From Heterohyrax brucei (taxonomy: Eukaryota; Chordata; Mammalia; Hyracoidea; Procaviidae), in the NCBI GenBank assembly GCA_028571685.1, contig CM053143.1, positions 4,393,501-4,457,500 on the forward strand: a stretch of 64,000 nucleotides of DNA, written 5' to 3'. The notes beneath the pieces were generated by a model. The model searched no databases. It was not told the DNA's origin and worked only from the letters and a program-made list of their open reading frames with translations. Below are positions 21,061-33,290 of this stretch, one piece after another. Every line of letters starts with the position of its first letter. Position 1 is the stretch's first letter. The translations under genes and the position numbers were made by a program.

Positions 21061-24000
21061 GGGGTCTCATACAATATTTGTCCTTCTGTCACTGACTACT
21101 TTCACTCAGCATAATGTCCTCCAGTTGAAACCAGATTATGACATGTTTCCTTAAATCATCATTGTTTTTTATATTGCATAGAGTTCCATTGAGTATATAT
21201 ACCATATTCACCTGTCCATTCCTCTGATATTGGGTATCCGGGTTGATGCCATCTTTTTTGTTATTGTGGACTGTGCTGCGATAAATATTCGTGAGCATGT
21301 ATCAGTTGGTGTGAATGGCCTTGATACTGTAGGATACGTCCCAAGCAGTGGAATTATTGGGTCAAATGGTGCATCTAGATCCAGCTTTTTAAGGAAGTGC
21401 CAGATTGCTTTCCAAAGAGGTTGCACCATTTTGCAATCCCACCAATAGCGTAGGAAAGTTCCAATTTCTCCACAGCTCTCAAGCATTTGTTGTTTTGTGT
21501 TTTCTGGATCATGGCCAATCTTGTTGGAGTGAGATGGTATCTCATTGTCGTTTTGATTTATATTTCCTTAATAGCTAATGATCATTAGCATGTCCACATG
21601 TGTTTTCCCGCTGCCTGAATCTCCTGTTTAGGGAAGTGTCTGTGCATCTCCTTTGCCCATCGCTTAAATGGATGATTTATCTTTTTCTTATTGATATTTT
21701 GTCGTACCTTATACTAGGTGTTGGTCTGACATATAATTGCCAAATATTTTTTTCCCCATTCTGTAGGTGACCTTTTAATTCTATTAATAAAGTCTTTGGA
21801 TGAGCAAAAGTGTTTGATTCTTAGTGGTTCCCATTTATCTGTTTTCTCTTCTGGTGATTGTGGTTTGTTGGACAGATTTTGAAGTCTGTCTACGTTGTTT
21901 ATTAAAACTTCCACTGTTGTTCCTACTCTTTCTTGGATGAGCTTTGTTGTTTTAGATTTGATACTTAAGTCTTTTATCCAGTTTGAGTTGTTTTTTATAT
22001 AAGGTGTAAGAAACGGGTCTTGTTTCAATTTATTGCAGATGGATATCCAACTTTGCCAGCACCATTTGTGGAAGAGACTGTTTTTCCATAGTTTAATGTC
22101 TTAGGCCCTTTGTCGAAAATCAGCTGTTCAAAAGAAGGTGGTGTTATCTCTGGTGTCAATTCTGTTCCACTGATCTATCTGTCTCTTCTTATACCAGTAC
22201 CCAGCTGTTTTGACAACTGTGACAGTGTAATAGGTTCTAAAGTCGGGTAGTGAGAGGCCTCCCAATGAGTTCTTCTTCTTCAGTAGTGCTTTACTTATCC
22301 AGGGCTTCTTCCCTTTCCAAACAAAGTTGGTAATTTGTTCCTCCATCTCATTAAAAAATTTCACTGGAATTTGTATTGGGATTGCCTTATGTAGGTAGAT
22401 TGCTTTGCGTGAAATAGACATTTTCACAATGTTAAGTCTTCCTATCCATGAGCAGGGTAGGTTTCTCCATTTATGTAAATCTCTCTTAGTTTCTTGTAGT
22501 AAGAGTTTGTAGTTCTCTTTGTAAAGGTCTGTTATTTCTCTGGTTAGATTTATTCCTAGGTATTTTATCTTCTTAGGAGCTATAGTAAATGGTATTGATT
22601 TGGTGATTTCTTCCTTAATAATCTAGTTGTTGGTATAGAGGAGTCCTACTGATTTACTTATGTTTATCTTGTATTCTGAGACTTTACTGAACTCTTCTAT
22701 CAGTTTCAGTAGTTTACTTATGGATCCTTTTGGATTCTCTGCATATACAATCATATCATCTGCAAATAGGGAGATTTTTAGTTCTTCTTGGCTGATGCAG
22801 ATTCGTTTTATTCCTTGGTCTTGTCTAATTGCTCTGGCTAGAACTTCTACTTACAATGTCAAATAGGAGAGGTGAAAGTGAGCATCCTTGTCCAGTTTCT
22901 GTTCTCAAGGGAAACTGTTTCAGTCTATCTCTATTCAGGATGATGTAGGCAGTTGGCTTTGTATAAATGGCCCTTATTGCATTGAGGAATTAGCCATCTA
23001 TTCCTATTTTGCTGAGAGTTTTTAGCATGAATGGGTGTTGGACTTTATTAAATGTCTTTTCGGCATCAGTAGAGAAAATGAGGTGATTCTTGTCTTTTGC
23101 ATTGTTTATGTGGTTGATCACATTAATTGTTTTTCTGATGTTGAACCAGCCTTGCATCCCTGGTATGAATCCAACTTGGTCTTAATGGATTAGCTTTTGG
23201 ATATGTTGCTGTATTCTAGTAGCAAGAATTTTGTTGAAGATTTTTGCATCTAGATTCATGAGTGATATCAGTCTGTAGTTCTCCTTTTGGGTGAGTCTTT
23301 CCCTAGCTTTCGTATCAGAGTTATGCTGGCTTCATAGAATGAATTTGGGAATATTCCATTCCTTTCTATACTGTGAATTAGTCTCAGTAATATTGAAGAT
23401 AACTCTTCTCTAAAAGCTTGGTAGAATTCTGCAGTAAATTCATCTGGGCCCAAGGTTTTTTTTGTTGGTAGCTTTTTGATGACTTTTTAAGTCCATTCTT
23501 TTGTGATTAGTTTATTAAGTTGTTCTGCTTCCCTTTATAATAATTTTGGTAGGTGATATGACTGAAGGAATTTGTCCATTTCCTCTAGGTGTTAAAATTT
23601 GTTAGAGTACAGTCTTTCATAGTATTCTATTTGGGTTATTTCCTTTCCTATTTTTCCTTAGTAAGTTTGTCAGTTTTATTGATCTTTTCAAAAAACCAGC
23701 TTTTGTTCTTTTCAATTTTTTCAATTATTCTTCTGTTCTCTAATTCACGTAGTTCTGCTTTAATCTTTATGATCTGTTTTCTTCTGGTGACTGAGGGGTT
23801 CCTCTGTTGTTGTCTCTCTTCTTGTTCAAGCTATAGGATCGGTTCTTTGATTTGGCTGCTTTCTTCCTTCCAAATGTGTGCATTTATGGAGATAAACTGA
23901 TGTCTGAGCATTGCTTTGGCTGTATCCCATAGGTTCTAGTAGGAAGTGTTTTCTTTCTCATCGGAATCCATAAATTTTCTTTATTTCATCCTTGATTTCT

Positions 24001-24777
24001 TCTGTAACCCATGATTTTTAGAGCAAGATGTTGTTCATTTTCTATGAGTTCCACTTTCTATTTCTATTTCTTCTGCTATTGATTTTTATTTTAATGGCTT
24101 TCTGATCTGAGAAGATGTTTTGCTTTAATTCAGTGGTACAGATTTTGTTGAGAGTTGCTTAGTGTCCTAACACATGGTCTATTCTGTGCACAGGAGAATA
24201 AGTTGTAGCTATCTGCTAATGGATAGAAAGTTCTGTATATGTTGATGAGGTCTAGATGGATAATTGTGGCAATAAGGTCTTCTGTCTCTTTATTGAGCTT
24301 TTTTCTAGACTATCTGTGCAATATTGACAGCAGAGTGTTGAAGTCTCCCAATATTATTGTGGAGTGATCTATCTCCTTTTTGAATGTAGTCAGTGTTTCT
24401 TCAATGTGTTTAGATGTTCTAATATTAGGTGCATGAATATTTAATATTGTTAAGTCCCACTTGTGTATTGAACCTTTCAGCAATAAACAGTGTCCATCCT
24501 TGTCCACAATGGTGGGTTTTACATTAAAATCAATTTTATCTGAGATTAGAGTTGCCACACTTGCTCTTCTTTGTGTATTGTTTAACTTGAAGTATATTCT
24601 TCCTTTAACTTTCAGTTTGTTCATATCTTTAAGTCTAAGGTGAATTTCTTGTAGGCAACATACGTACAGGTCATGTCTTTTGATGTAAGATGTCACTCAA
24701 TGTCTTTTTACTGAAATATTTGGTCTATTCACAGTCAATGAGGTTATTGATAGGTATGTGTTCAGTGTTTCCATCAT
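21060..24777 (-). pseudogene. L1 ORF2 (endonuclease and reverse transcriptase), broken
   Basis: The ORF2 start lies at about 24777. The endonuclease region shows CCLQEIHL (catalytic Glu) and ILGDFNTLLS. The reverse transcriptase region shows [13 protein letters not shown] and the complete FADD catalytic box, encoded by the complement of 22755-22766. FVWKGKKPWISKALLKKK and LSLPDFRTYYTVT lie at 22128-22427, and the C-terminal LLGTYPT region at 21208-21486. The FADD box survives, but many stops and frameshifts prevent a full product. In the family it nicks DNA and reverse-transcribes L1 RNA. Confidence 0.85.
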
Positions 24778-25204
24778 GGTATTTTTTTGTGTGTTGATAT
24801 TTTCTCTGTTGTTCTTATTAATCTGTTCTGAGACATTCTTCTTTGTGACTCGATTTTTCACGTTTTTCAAGGTTGGTTATGTGGTTGCTGAGACTTTGTA
24901 GTATGTTTCTTGACTTGATATCTGACATCTTTATTGTGCTTTATGGCTGCCCCTAAGATCTCCCTTAATAAATTATGTATAAACTGAATTTCAATTGCTA
25001 TCATTCTTATCAACTTTCTTTTCACGTGGAAGGACTGTAACGACTGTAGTACATCCCTCTTTTTAATATGAGGGCATCATAGTTTTTATCATATGATCAC
25101 CAGATTATTTCTTTCACTATTACAGTTTTCATTGAGTTTGGAGACTTCCATAACTGAGTGGGATTCTGGGAGATGTGTCCTCTATTTGCTTCTAAAATAC
25201 AAAG

Positions 25205-26091
25205 TTAGTTGTTTTGTTCTTGTAAGCCAAGAGATTCTTTCAGTATTTCTTGTAGCTTTAATTTGCTTTTAACAAAGTCCCTGAGTTTCTGTTTATTTGT
25301 GAATGTCTTAATTTCATTTTCATATTTGAAAGATAGTTTTGCAGGATATATAATTCTTGGCTGGAAGCTCTTCTCCTTCAAGGCTTTGAATGCGTCATGC
25401 CACTGTCTCTGTGCCCGGATCGTTTCTGCTGAGAAATCTGACAAAACCTACAGGGTTTCCCTGTGAACATTAGCTTTGCTTTGAGTCTTGCTGCGTTTAA
25501 GAGTTTCTGCTTATGTTTTATTTTGTTAAGCTCTATTATAATACATCTTGTGTCTTTCTTTTGAGATCTATATTGAGTGTTGTTCAATATGAATCTTGGA
25601 TATCTATATTCTCTTTTGTCATAATTTCTGGGAAGTTTTCTGTCAGCAGCTCAGCAACAATACTCTGTGTGTTCTCAGTTGTGTCTCCCTGCTCAGGAAC
25701 TCCAATTAACAACAGAGTCCCACATGCTTCTTACTGCTTCTTCATTTTTCTTGTTTCTTTTTTCTGAGTTCTCCTTATAGATGCTGGAGTCATTAACCCT
25801 GTCTTCCAAATTAGAAAGTCTATTTTCTATTTGTTCCATTTTGTTTTCTTGGCTTTGAATTGAAGTTTCTATGTCTTTGATTTTGTTCTTGATCTGTTAG
25901 ATTTCAGAGTACTGGTGTTCTATCAGATAGAACAGCTTGCTTAATTTTTCATTTTGCTGTGCTGCATTTTATATAAGGTCTAGGAGGGCTCTGTATATAA
26001 TCTTTTTGCATTCACATTCTGATAGTTTCAGAAAAGCTTCTTTGTCTGAGAAGTTCTGAAGTGCTTTCATTGGGGGGCTTTCTGAAGCCAT
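25205..26091 (-). pseudogene. L1 ORF1 (RNA-binding protein), broken
   Basis: The start codon is the complement of 26089-26091 (MASESPPMKALQNFSDKEAF). The C-terminal domain at 25205-25444 contains FQPRIIYPAKLSFKYENEIK and KQKLRDFVKSKLKLQEIL, typical of the ORF1p C-terminal domain. The coiled-coil middle is interrupted by stops. In the family, ORF1p forms trimers that coat L1 RNA. Confidence 0.8.
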
Positions 26092-26229
26092 GGTTGATTT
26101 CTTGGTTACTGTTTTCTCCAGAGTTTGTTGCTTTTGGGGTGTCACGTGAGTCCATAAAGCATCAGAGAGATGCTGTGAGGATGGATTACAGTTCTTTCTC
26201 AAGGCCATTTGAAAATGTGGTGTAAAAAG

Positions 26230-26945
26230 TACCTGGCAACTTCCAAAGTTAGTCTGGTTTTCAGGTGTATAGGTCCCTCTTCCCGACTGGCAAAGTAAGC
26301 ATCTCTGTATTCAACCCCAAATGTTATAAACTAGCTCAAAATACAGAAAGGCTACTGCCCTGTTCATCTCTGCTGTTGGGCTCCAGCTGTAGGAGACATT
26401 GTGTAGAATACTGCTTTTCTTCTGTAAAAGGGCTCTCCTCTTTGCAGGCACTGCCTCCCAGCCCAGGAATTAGTTTCAGCTGAGGCTTCCCTATGGGTAT
26501 AGCCACCTCCCAGTGGAACAAGATGATGTCCCACAGAAGCTCGCCACCTGGCTGGTGCCAAAAGAGAGGCCAAAGATGCTGACATGAACAGCTTCCACAG
26601 CCTCTGCTGCTGGGCCCCAGCCATGGGTGACAGTGTGTAAAATACTGCTTTTCTGCCAGAAAAATGCTTTCTCCTGGGCAGATGCTGACTCCCAGGAACT
26701 AAGCTGGGGCCTCCATGTGGGTGTGCCCACCTCCCAATGGATCAAGGCAGCATCCTGCATAAGCCCGCCACCACCTCAGAACCGGCTATTACATGGTAGA
26801 GGCAGAAAGAGAGGCCAAAGTTGCCGAGTTGCACAGATTCCCAAGCTAGACTCTCAAAATATGGCAATTTTGCTTGCTGATCCTACCAGTATTGCATCTG
26901 AGATTAGTGGCTAGTCAAGTACCAGCTCTGCCCTCTGACTAAGAC
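26230..26945 (-). promoter_or_regulatory. L1 5' UTR with repeated ~235-bp units
   Basis: A block of the form CTGCTG(C/T)TGGGC(C/T)CCAGC, followed by ACTGCTTTTCT, occurs near 26364-26420 and again near 26600-26660, about 235 bp apart. The sequence is GC-rich relative to its surroundings. Promoter function is inferred from position only. Confidence 0.6.
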
Positions 26946-29005
26946 AGAGAAAAATAAAATAAAATTGTGAGTTATCCTCAGTCCATGCAAACCTGTGCTC
27001 ATCAAGAGTGAGATCAGCAAAAGAGATGAGGTTCTATGTTCAGTGGTATGAAATCCAAATTAACAGCCGTATATTGCTTCCTAGGGCTCATTAGGTGTCC
27101 AGCAGGCTCCAGAAGGATTTAGGGAGATGCGTATTTAGTTCTCCATCATGTATCCCCCATGCTTTCTCTATTTTTGATATGCGAGGAAGGAGTTATACCA
27201 GTGAATACTGGATATTGTTATTCCTTATTCCTCACCTTTCAACTGTGACACCTTGGGCAAGTCATCTATGTTGCATTTTCCAAATCTATTAAACTGGAGA
27301 AAAACACATGTGGTAAAATAAGAGTATCTAAAGTTAAATATTACTATTGAGAGCCATGTCTGCCTTCATTCTCTAAGAATTTTGACCTTGTTTCAAAAAT
27401 GTGAATAGACTAAAATGGTATAGTTCTGTGGAACATGATAACATTAATCTAATTGTGAGGTTTTTTTGTTTAAAAAAAGGAAATTATGGGCATTTGTTCA
27501 GGAAATTTTGGATTGAGTAGCACTTTACACACATTTAAAAGTCTAGGATAGTAACTGCGATTTCTGCAAATAGATTTTTGTTTTCCCTCTAACAAATTGG
27601 GTCTGAAGGACATGTAAATTTATTTGCCTTATTGTATGGAAATAATATATTTCTAAAAATTGCCCCAAGCCTAAATAAGAAATGTTAGAGATGCCTAAAT
27701 AGCATGTAAATAGCGGTGTATGCTACTCTAGAGTCTGCTCATGTTACCTGTACAATTTCTATGTTAAATATTTTTAGGTATATAGTTTTAGTTTCATGAA
27801 TAGTTCTTCATTACTTATATCTAATATTAAACCTGAATCTGTATGCTATTTTCACATATATTCTCTCACATGTTACCATTCAAAATATTTGAATATTATT
27901 CAGTTTAATTCTATCAAATAGCCATAACTAATATGAAGACATTAGTGCTTGATATCCAATGTGATGTAATTAATTTGTAATTAATTTTGAACACATCTTT
28001 AAATTAATGTTTTATTGTTTATTTCCTTATCAATTCAAGTTCATACAGTAATTTTTCTTAAATTTTTTCTTAAATGTTAAGCTATATGATGAGAACCTGT
28101 GGAAGAAAAAGGAAGAGGGTAGAAGTACTCGGGGGGCAGGGGAGTCAACACAATCAAGACAGGGATAGAACTGCACATTCAACAACAGATTTTTCTTTGA
28201 AAAACATGACAGTAAGTTATAAATAATGAATTAGGCTTTTCTGGTCTAACTTAAGAAAATTTCAATTTTACAAATTAAACTAGATTATCACAACTTTCTA
28301 ATCTTTACATTGACCACATCACTTATTTAAAAAATCACTTTATATTCAACTTTCAAATTGAGTATAGATGACGGTGGACAATTAGTTACTGATTGGTAAA
28401 TGGATGGAGTCCAACTACAAATAAGGTTCAAACTGTTAAAATGTACACAACTACTAATGAATTTCTATCAAATATTGATTTGGAGACTGATCTGTTGAGA
28501 AAAAAAGGCACAGTTCTCCTAGAATCTATACTTTTTGGAGACCTTAAGGCTGAATGAACCCCCAAAACTACTGCCCCAAGATAATCTTTAATCCGGAAGA
28601 TTATCCCCTGAGGCCTTTTCAAAGTCAAACAAGTCTAGCTGAACTAGTGAAAAATGTCCACTGTGAATTTTTGGTGTTTTATATAACTTACTATATGGGA
28701 TTAAATTTTTAACAATAGGAAAGTTTAGATAGAAAGCTTAGAGAACATGAGTTTATGTCAATAAGGAAGGAACAAATTTGAAAAGGAAAATGAAAAGAGC
28801 TGCACAGTAAGAAGAATGTAATCAATTTCTCTGAGCTGTACAAGTAAAAATTGTTGAATTGATGTATGTTTTTCTCTGTTCATTTTCAACAAGTACAAGA
28901 TCAAGCTCAGCATTTTAAAAGAAGCTACAATCAAGGTCTTTGGTTCTAATATTTTTGAAATCTAAGGGACTGAAAACGAACTCTGCGATGCTGAGTTAAA
29001 TAAGT
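26946..29005. other. Mostly unique DNA with two weak repeats
   Basis: I see no gene. A MIR-like patch lies at about 27225-27300 (ACACCTTGGGCAAGTCATCT). At about 28530-28905 the sequence resembles a dispersed afrotherian repeat I have met but cannot name; its marks are TTATCCCCTGAGGCC, TATATGGGATTAAAT and GAATGTAATCAATTTCTCTG. Confidence 0.45.
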
Positions 29006-29006
29006 C

Positions 29007-29168
29007 TATGGTCCTAGTGGCACAGTGATTGTTTACCACTGCTAAACAAATGGCCAGCAGTTCAAATACACCAGGTGCTCCTTGGAAACTCTATGGGACA
29101 AATCTGTCCTAGTCTACAGAATCATTATGAGCGAGAATCAGCTCGACCACAATGGGTTTGGTTTTGGG
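29007..29168 (+). mobile_element. AfroSINE, sense
   Basis: GTCCTAGTGGCACAGTG, GGCCAGCAGTTCAAATACAC, GCTCCTTGGAAACTCTATGG and the tail ACAATGGGTTTGGTTTTG are in order. Confidence 0.85.
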
Positions 29169-29195
29169 ACTTTGGCACAACCCAAAATTGTATTA

Positions 29196-29410
29196 CAAAT
29201 TGTTGTTAGCTACTGTTTAATCAATTTCAACTCATGGTAGCCCCATGTGTTACAGAGTAGAATTGCTTCATAGAGTTGTCTTGGCTGTAATCTTAATGAA
29301 AGTATACACCTGGGCCTTTTCCTTTGTAGTGGTGCTTATGGTTTCCAGCCAGACTTTCAGTTTGCAGTGGAGTGCAAACCACGCACAGCACCTGGGACTT
29401 TTGTTAACAG
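29196..29410 (-). mobile_element. AfroSINE, long variant, antisense
   Basis: GTTGTTAGCTACTG, CAACTCATGGTAGCCCCATG, GAGTAGAATTGCTTCATAGA and a GTTGTCTTGGCTGTAATCTT stretch follow the long-variant order. The head half is degenerate. Confidence 0.75.
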
Positions 29411-30854
29411 GATGACCAACACAAGTGATGATATAGCTGATCTTCCTCTGCTTTTGACCTTTGCTAACTACAAACTTACAGTTACTAAATTTCACCATTA
29501 CCTGTACCACTGTCATTATATTTCATAAAGATAATATACTCTTTATTTTGATGGCTGTTTAAATGCCGACAAAAATTCCAATAATAAGAAGTACTTAAAA
29601 AAAAAAAAATAACAAAACTCATGCATCCAAATGTGGAAAACAATGGCAAGAGTTCAGCAGCTAAAGCCTTAATTGGGAATTTGACATTCACATTCAATAT
29701 TCAAGAGAGAAAAAATTTACATAAACTTTGAAATCTATTTTTCATCTAGGGCTTTCTTATCATGACCCATATGGAAGTTAGGGTATTTATGGGCTGGCAT
29801 CTTAATAACCTAATTCTGCAGCTAAATAAAGCACTGTAAGTGCACTTGTGCTCAACTCATTTAGGTGACCTAATAGAAACAAAGAGAACTTCTAGTGGTT
29901 TCAAGGTAATAAAACTGCACAAAATTTTTGGAAAATTAATTAACAGCATTTAAAACTGGACACATTTTTGAATACTTGTCATACTTAGAAACTCTTAAAG
30001 GCATACACACCAGAATTGTTAAGTGTGAATTTAGACTTCTTTTACAAACATTCTTATGAACTGAACACTGAAAAAGATGTTTCTTCACTAGGGTTCTATG
30101 TGAACTGGGACCTATACAAACTAGGGTTATCTATGCAGAACAGAGACCTTTTAGAAATATTTATGTTTATGCACAGCCTCTGAGAAATTATGATGACTAA
30201 AATGATCTAAGGTTGATTCTGAGCACTGGTAGTTTTAAAATTCCTCTGGTGGTTGAAATATGTAGTTAAGCTTGAAAACCAGTGATCCAGACACAGTAGA
30301 GGAAATCTGTCCCCCAAAAGACAACAGGTTTGTCTCTAGTACACAGTGCACTTGTATCCATTCATAATCCTATACCAATCATTTATAAACCATGTGAAAT
30401 GATTGGACTAATTCCAGATGGCACACAAATAAAAAAAGAAACATAAATACTATCTTCACACTGTAATCTAGTGGAAGAATCAGCCTAACAAAGAGATGAT
30501 TTCAATTTAGGGTAAAGAAAGTGCTACAAAAGACCCATGATGGAAATGGGGAAAGGGTTTGAATAGTGGAAAAGACAATATCAAGCTGAAGAAACAACAC
30601 ATGCAATGATCCCGGATAAGAAAGAAAATGGTTGGGTTATTCAGAAACAGCAAGTAGCAATAAGATTGTGAGATTCCTTACATGGCATGTGAAGGAACAT
30701 AAAATTTACCCAGGAAACAAAAGGGGGTCTTTAAATGATTTTTACCACAGCAAGGAAAGGAAACACATGGAAGAATCAGTGTTATTCGTATTACTGCTTT
30801 ATTATTTCAAGGTTAATAATAGTGATTATTTACATTATTTTAATAATAACATTA
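29411..30854. other. Unique-looking non-coding DNA
   Basis: I see no gene or confident repeat. The frame at 30632-30982 is open by chance and overlaps the MIR and the L1 start. Confidence 0.4.
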
Positions 30855-30916
30855 GATTTAACTTAATGAGTGCTTACACCATGCAACTATTCTTCTTAAT
30901 ATTTTTAATGAATTCA
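30855..30916 (-). mobile_element. MIR, antisense, left part
   Basis: TTAATGAGTGCTTACACCAT and the following bases match the MIR complement. The element continues at 40443 after the L1, where the MIR core block is found. The last 19 bp (30898-30916) are the left L1 target-site duplication. Confidence 0.65.
30898..30916 (+). repeat. Left target-site duplication of the 9.5-kb L1
   Basis: AATATTTTTAATGAATTCA at 30898-30916 matches AATATTTTTAATGAACTCA at 40443-40461, with one mismatch in 19. Confidence 0.9.
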
Positions 30917-31019
30917 GAGGTGGAGCCAAGACAACAGACTAGTCACAGGTTTCTTCGATTCTTTCTGATAACTAAGGCCTAGAGAAATCATTGAAAAGAG
31001 CAGTGTTTACATTCTGGGA

Positions 31020-32335
31020 GCCTCAAGATCAGGTGTAGGGTTATGAGATCAGGCTGTGCAACAGGAAGGGGAAAACTGCTTCTGTCGGAGGTGAGACAAC
31101 TTCACTGTGAATCCCACTTCTGGTGGCACAGCTGCTGTGAGGACTATGGGTACAGATGCCTTTTTCATTAACAGGGAGACTGGGACTGTGACTGTGAGCT
31201 TGAGAGCCAAGCACAGGCTAGCTACTATGTTGAGCTGCAGTCCCTAAGCAAACAGTGTATCCTGCAGCAGAGAGGCTGTGCTTGGGTCAGTCACAACTAG
31301 AGAACCCAGTAGTGGCTGGCAACTAATGATGCAGTGCCCCACCCTGTCTCTTCTTTGAGCTGCACCATAGATACTGCTGACTCACTGCAGGAGAGGTAGC
31401 TCAGGCAAGACAACATCTTGGCCAACTGAGAAGTGGAACCAGCCATGCCTGAGGGCTCAGCTGGGGCTAACTCCTGTGCTGAGCAATGCTGCCTACCTGA
31501 ACAGTGTTTCTCCCAGTATAAAAGCTGTTTTTAAGACAATCACACCTAGAGAACATAGTGGCAGCTGGCAGCAGAGTGTCATGGTGCCCCTCCCTCCCTC
31601 TCTTTTCTGGGCTATGTCATAGATACTGCTGACCATCAGCTCAGGTGGGGCACCATCCTTTTTCAGCTGAGAGGCAGAGTCTGCCATGCCTGAGGGCTCA
31701 ACTGAGACTAACTCCCATGCTGAGCAACAGTGTCTGGACAGTGCTTCTCCCAGCAGAAAAGCTGTTTCAAAGACAGTCATACATACAGAAAGCAGCAGTG
31801 GGCTAGTGGCCAAGTGAGGTGGTACCCTAACCCCTTTTGCTATGTCATAGCATCTGCTGACAGCCCTGAGAAACTGAGAATGCCATCTTTGCTACCCAGT
31901 AAGGGCCTTTGCTACCCAGCCAGGGCCTGGCTGCTTTCTGCTGCTGCTGGGTAGCATGCCTCTGAACAGAAAAGCAGTTTTTAAAGATAAGCACATCAAG
32001 AGAATGAAGAAATCCCAGACAGTCATGTATGGAGGTATCCTTCTCTCCTCCCTTCCCTGAGCTACATCTTAGTCTCAACTGATATGATGCCGGACAATAT
32101 GCACAAGTAGGTTTCCATCTTTATCAGTCAGGAGGTGGGGCCTGCCACCCCTGAGGATCCATCTGGGGCCAGCCACCAAGCTGAGCAGCATTTCAGGGCT
32201 TGACAGCATCTCTATTATCTGAGAAACTGTATGTAAGTCAGCTGCACCTAGAAAACATAGCAGCAGCTGGCAGCCAAGTCTAGTAGTGCCCCCTTAGTGG
32301 TGTCCTCAAGGCTAGTAGCCCCCTCTTAGAGCTTC
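31020..32335 (+). promoter_or_regulatory. L1 5' UTR with at least five ~240-bp tandem units
   Basis: A TCACACCTAGAGAACA-like block recurs at 31291, 31540, 31778, 31991 and 32241, with spacings of 249, 238, 213 and 250 bp. Each unit also has an AGCAGAAAAGCTGTTT-like block and a GCTGAGAGGCAGAGTCTGCC-like block. The sequence is clearly GC-richer than its surroundings. A promoter role is inferred from position and from the mouse L1 parallel. Confidence 0.7.
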
Positions 32336-32411
32336 AATATATCTCCCATGGGTGTAACACCAGAGAAACTGAACAGCTTTTTGATGGTGTGAAGACAAAA
32401 ATCAGTATCTA

Positions 32412-33290
32412 ATGATTTAAAGAAACAGACCACCACAGCTCCAGAAAACTCCCAAAATGAATTAAAAAACTTCTCAGATGAAGAAGCCTTTCTGAAACTG
32501 TCAGAGGCAGAATGCAAAATAATTATATAGAGAGCCTTCTAGAGATTAAACAAAGTGCAACAGAACAAAACTGAAAATTAAGTAAGCTATGTGAACTGCT
32601 AGAACACCAATGATCTGAGATCCAGCAGATCAACAACAAAATTACAAAGTTAGACAATTCAATGCAAAGGTAGAAGAGCAGAATTGAGAAATGGAATGCA
32701 GAATTAGCAAGACTGAAATAAAGCAACTGACACCACTATTTATGGGGAAAATTAGATAAAAGAAATAAGAAAAATGAAGAAGCATTAAGAAGCATGTGGG
32801 ACTCTATCAAGAGGAATAATCTACAAATAATTTGAATTCTTGAACATGGAGGGATAGCATAGAATGCAGAGAGAATTGTTGAAGAGTTGCTGACAGAAAC
32901 TTTCCTGACATCATAAAAGAAGAGAATACAGATATTCAAGATGTTTCTAGAACTCCAGAAAAGGTAGACCCCCAAAGAAAGACACTAGGACATATTATAG
33001 TCAAGTTTAACAAAATGAAACTAAAGAAGGGTTCTTAAAGGCAGCTAGGCTTAGAGCAAAACTAATGTACGAAGGGAAGCTCTGTAGGATTTCTTCTGAC
33101 TTCTCAGCAGAAACCATCTTGGCAAAGAGACGGTAGGACGATACATACAAAGCCTTAAAGTAGAAAGACTTCCAAATATGATGGTGAAACTAAGACATTC
33201 TTAGATAAACAGAAGCTTAGAGACTTTGCAAAAATCAAACCAAAACTACAAGAAATACTGACAGGCACTCTTCATTTAGACAAGCAATAA
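32412..33290 (+). pseudogene. L1 ORF1, broken
   Basis: GAATTAAAAAACTTCTCAGA and GAAGCCTTTCTGAAACTGTC correspond to the N-terminal ORF1 region, and the stop codon lies at 33288-33290. The C-terminal part retains sequence for CRISSDFSAETI and a KLRDFAKI-like stretch (33090-33240). Several stops interrupt it, one already at about 32530. Confidence 0.7.

Larger units (their letters stand above)
20046..26945 (-). mobile_element. Nearly full-length L1 (subfamily B), antisense
   Basis: A poly(T) at 20046 marks the 3' end. Reading right to left, there is 5' UTR (26945 to about 26230), ORF1, ORF2, and a ~1-kb 3' UTR with GACTGAATGAAAATGTGCGT. At about 6.9 kb it is uninterrupted by other repeats. Compared with the copies at 49844 and 62172 it lacks roughly the first 250 bp of 5' UTR. 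Both ORFs contain frameshifts and stops. I could not find a convincing target-site duplication. Confidence 0.85.

Noticed and set aside
26265-26914. Cluster of overlapping frames on both strands
   Set aside because: A GC-rich L1 5' UTR has few stop codons by composition, which explains the open frames.
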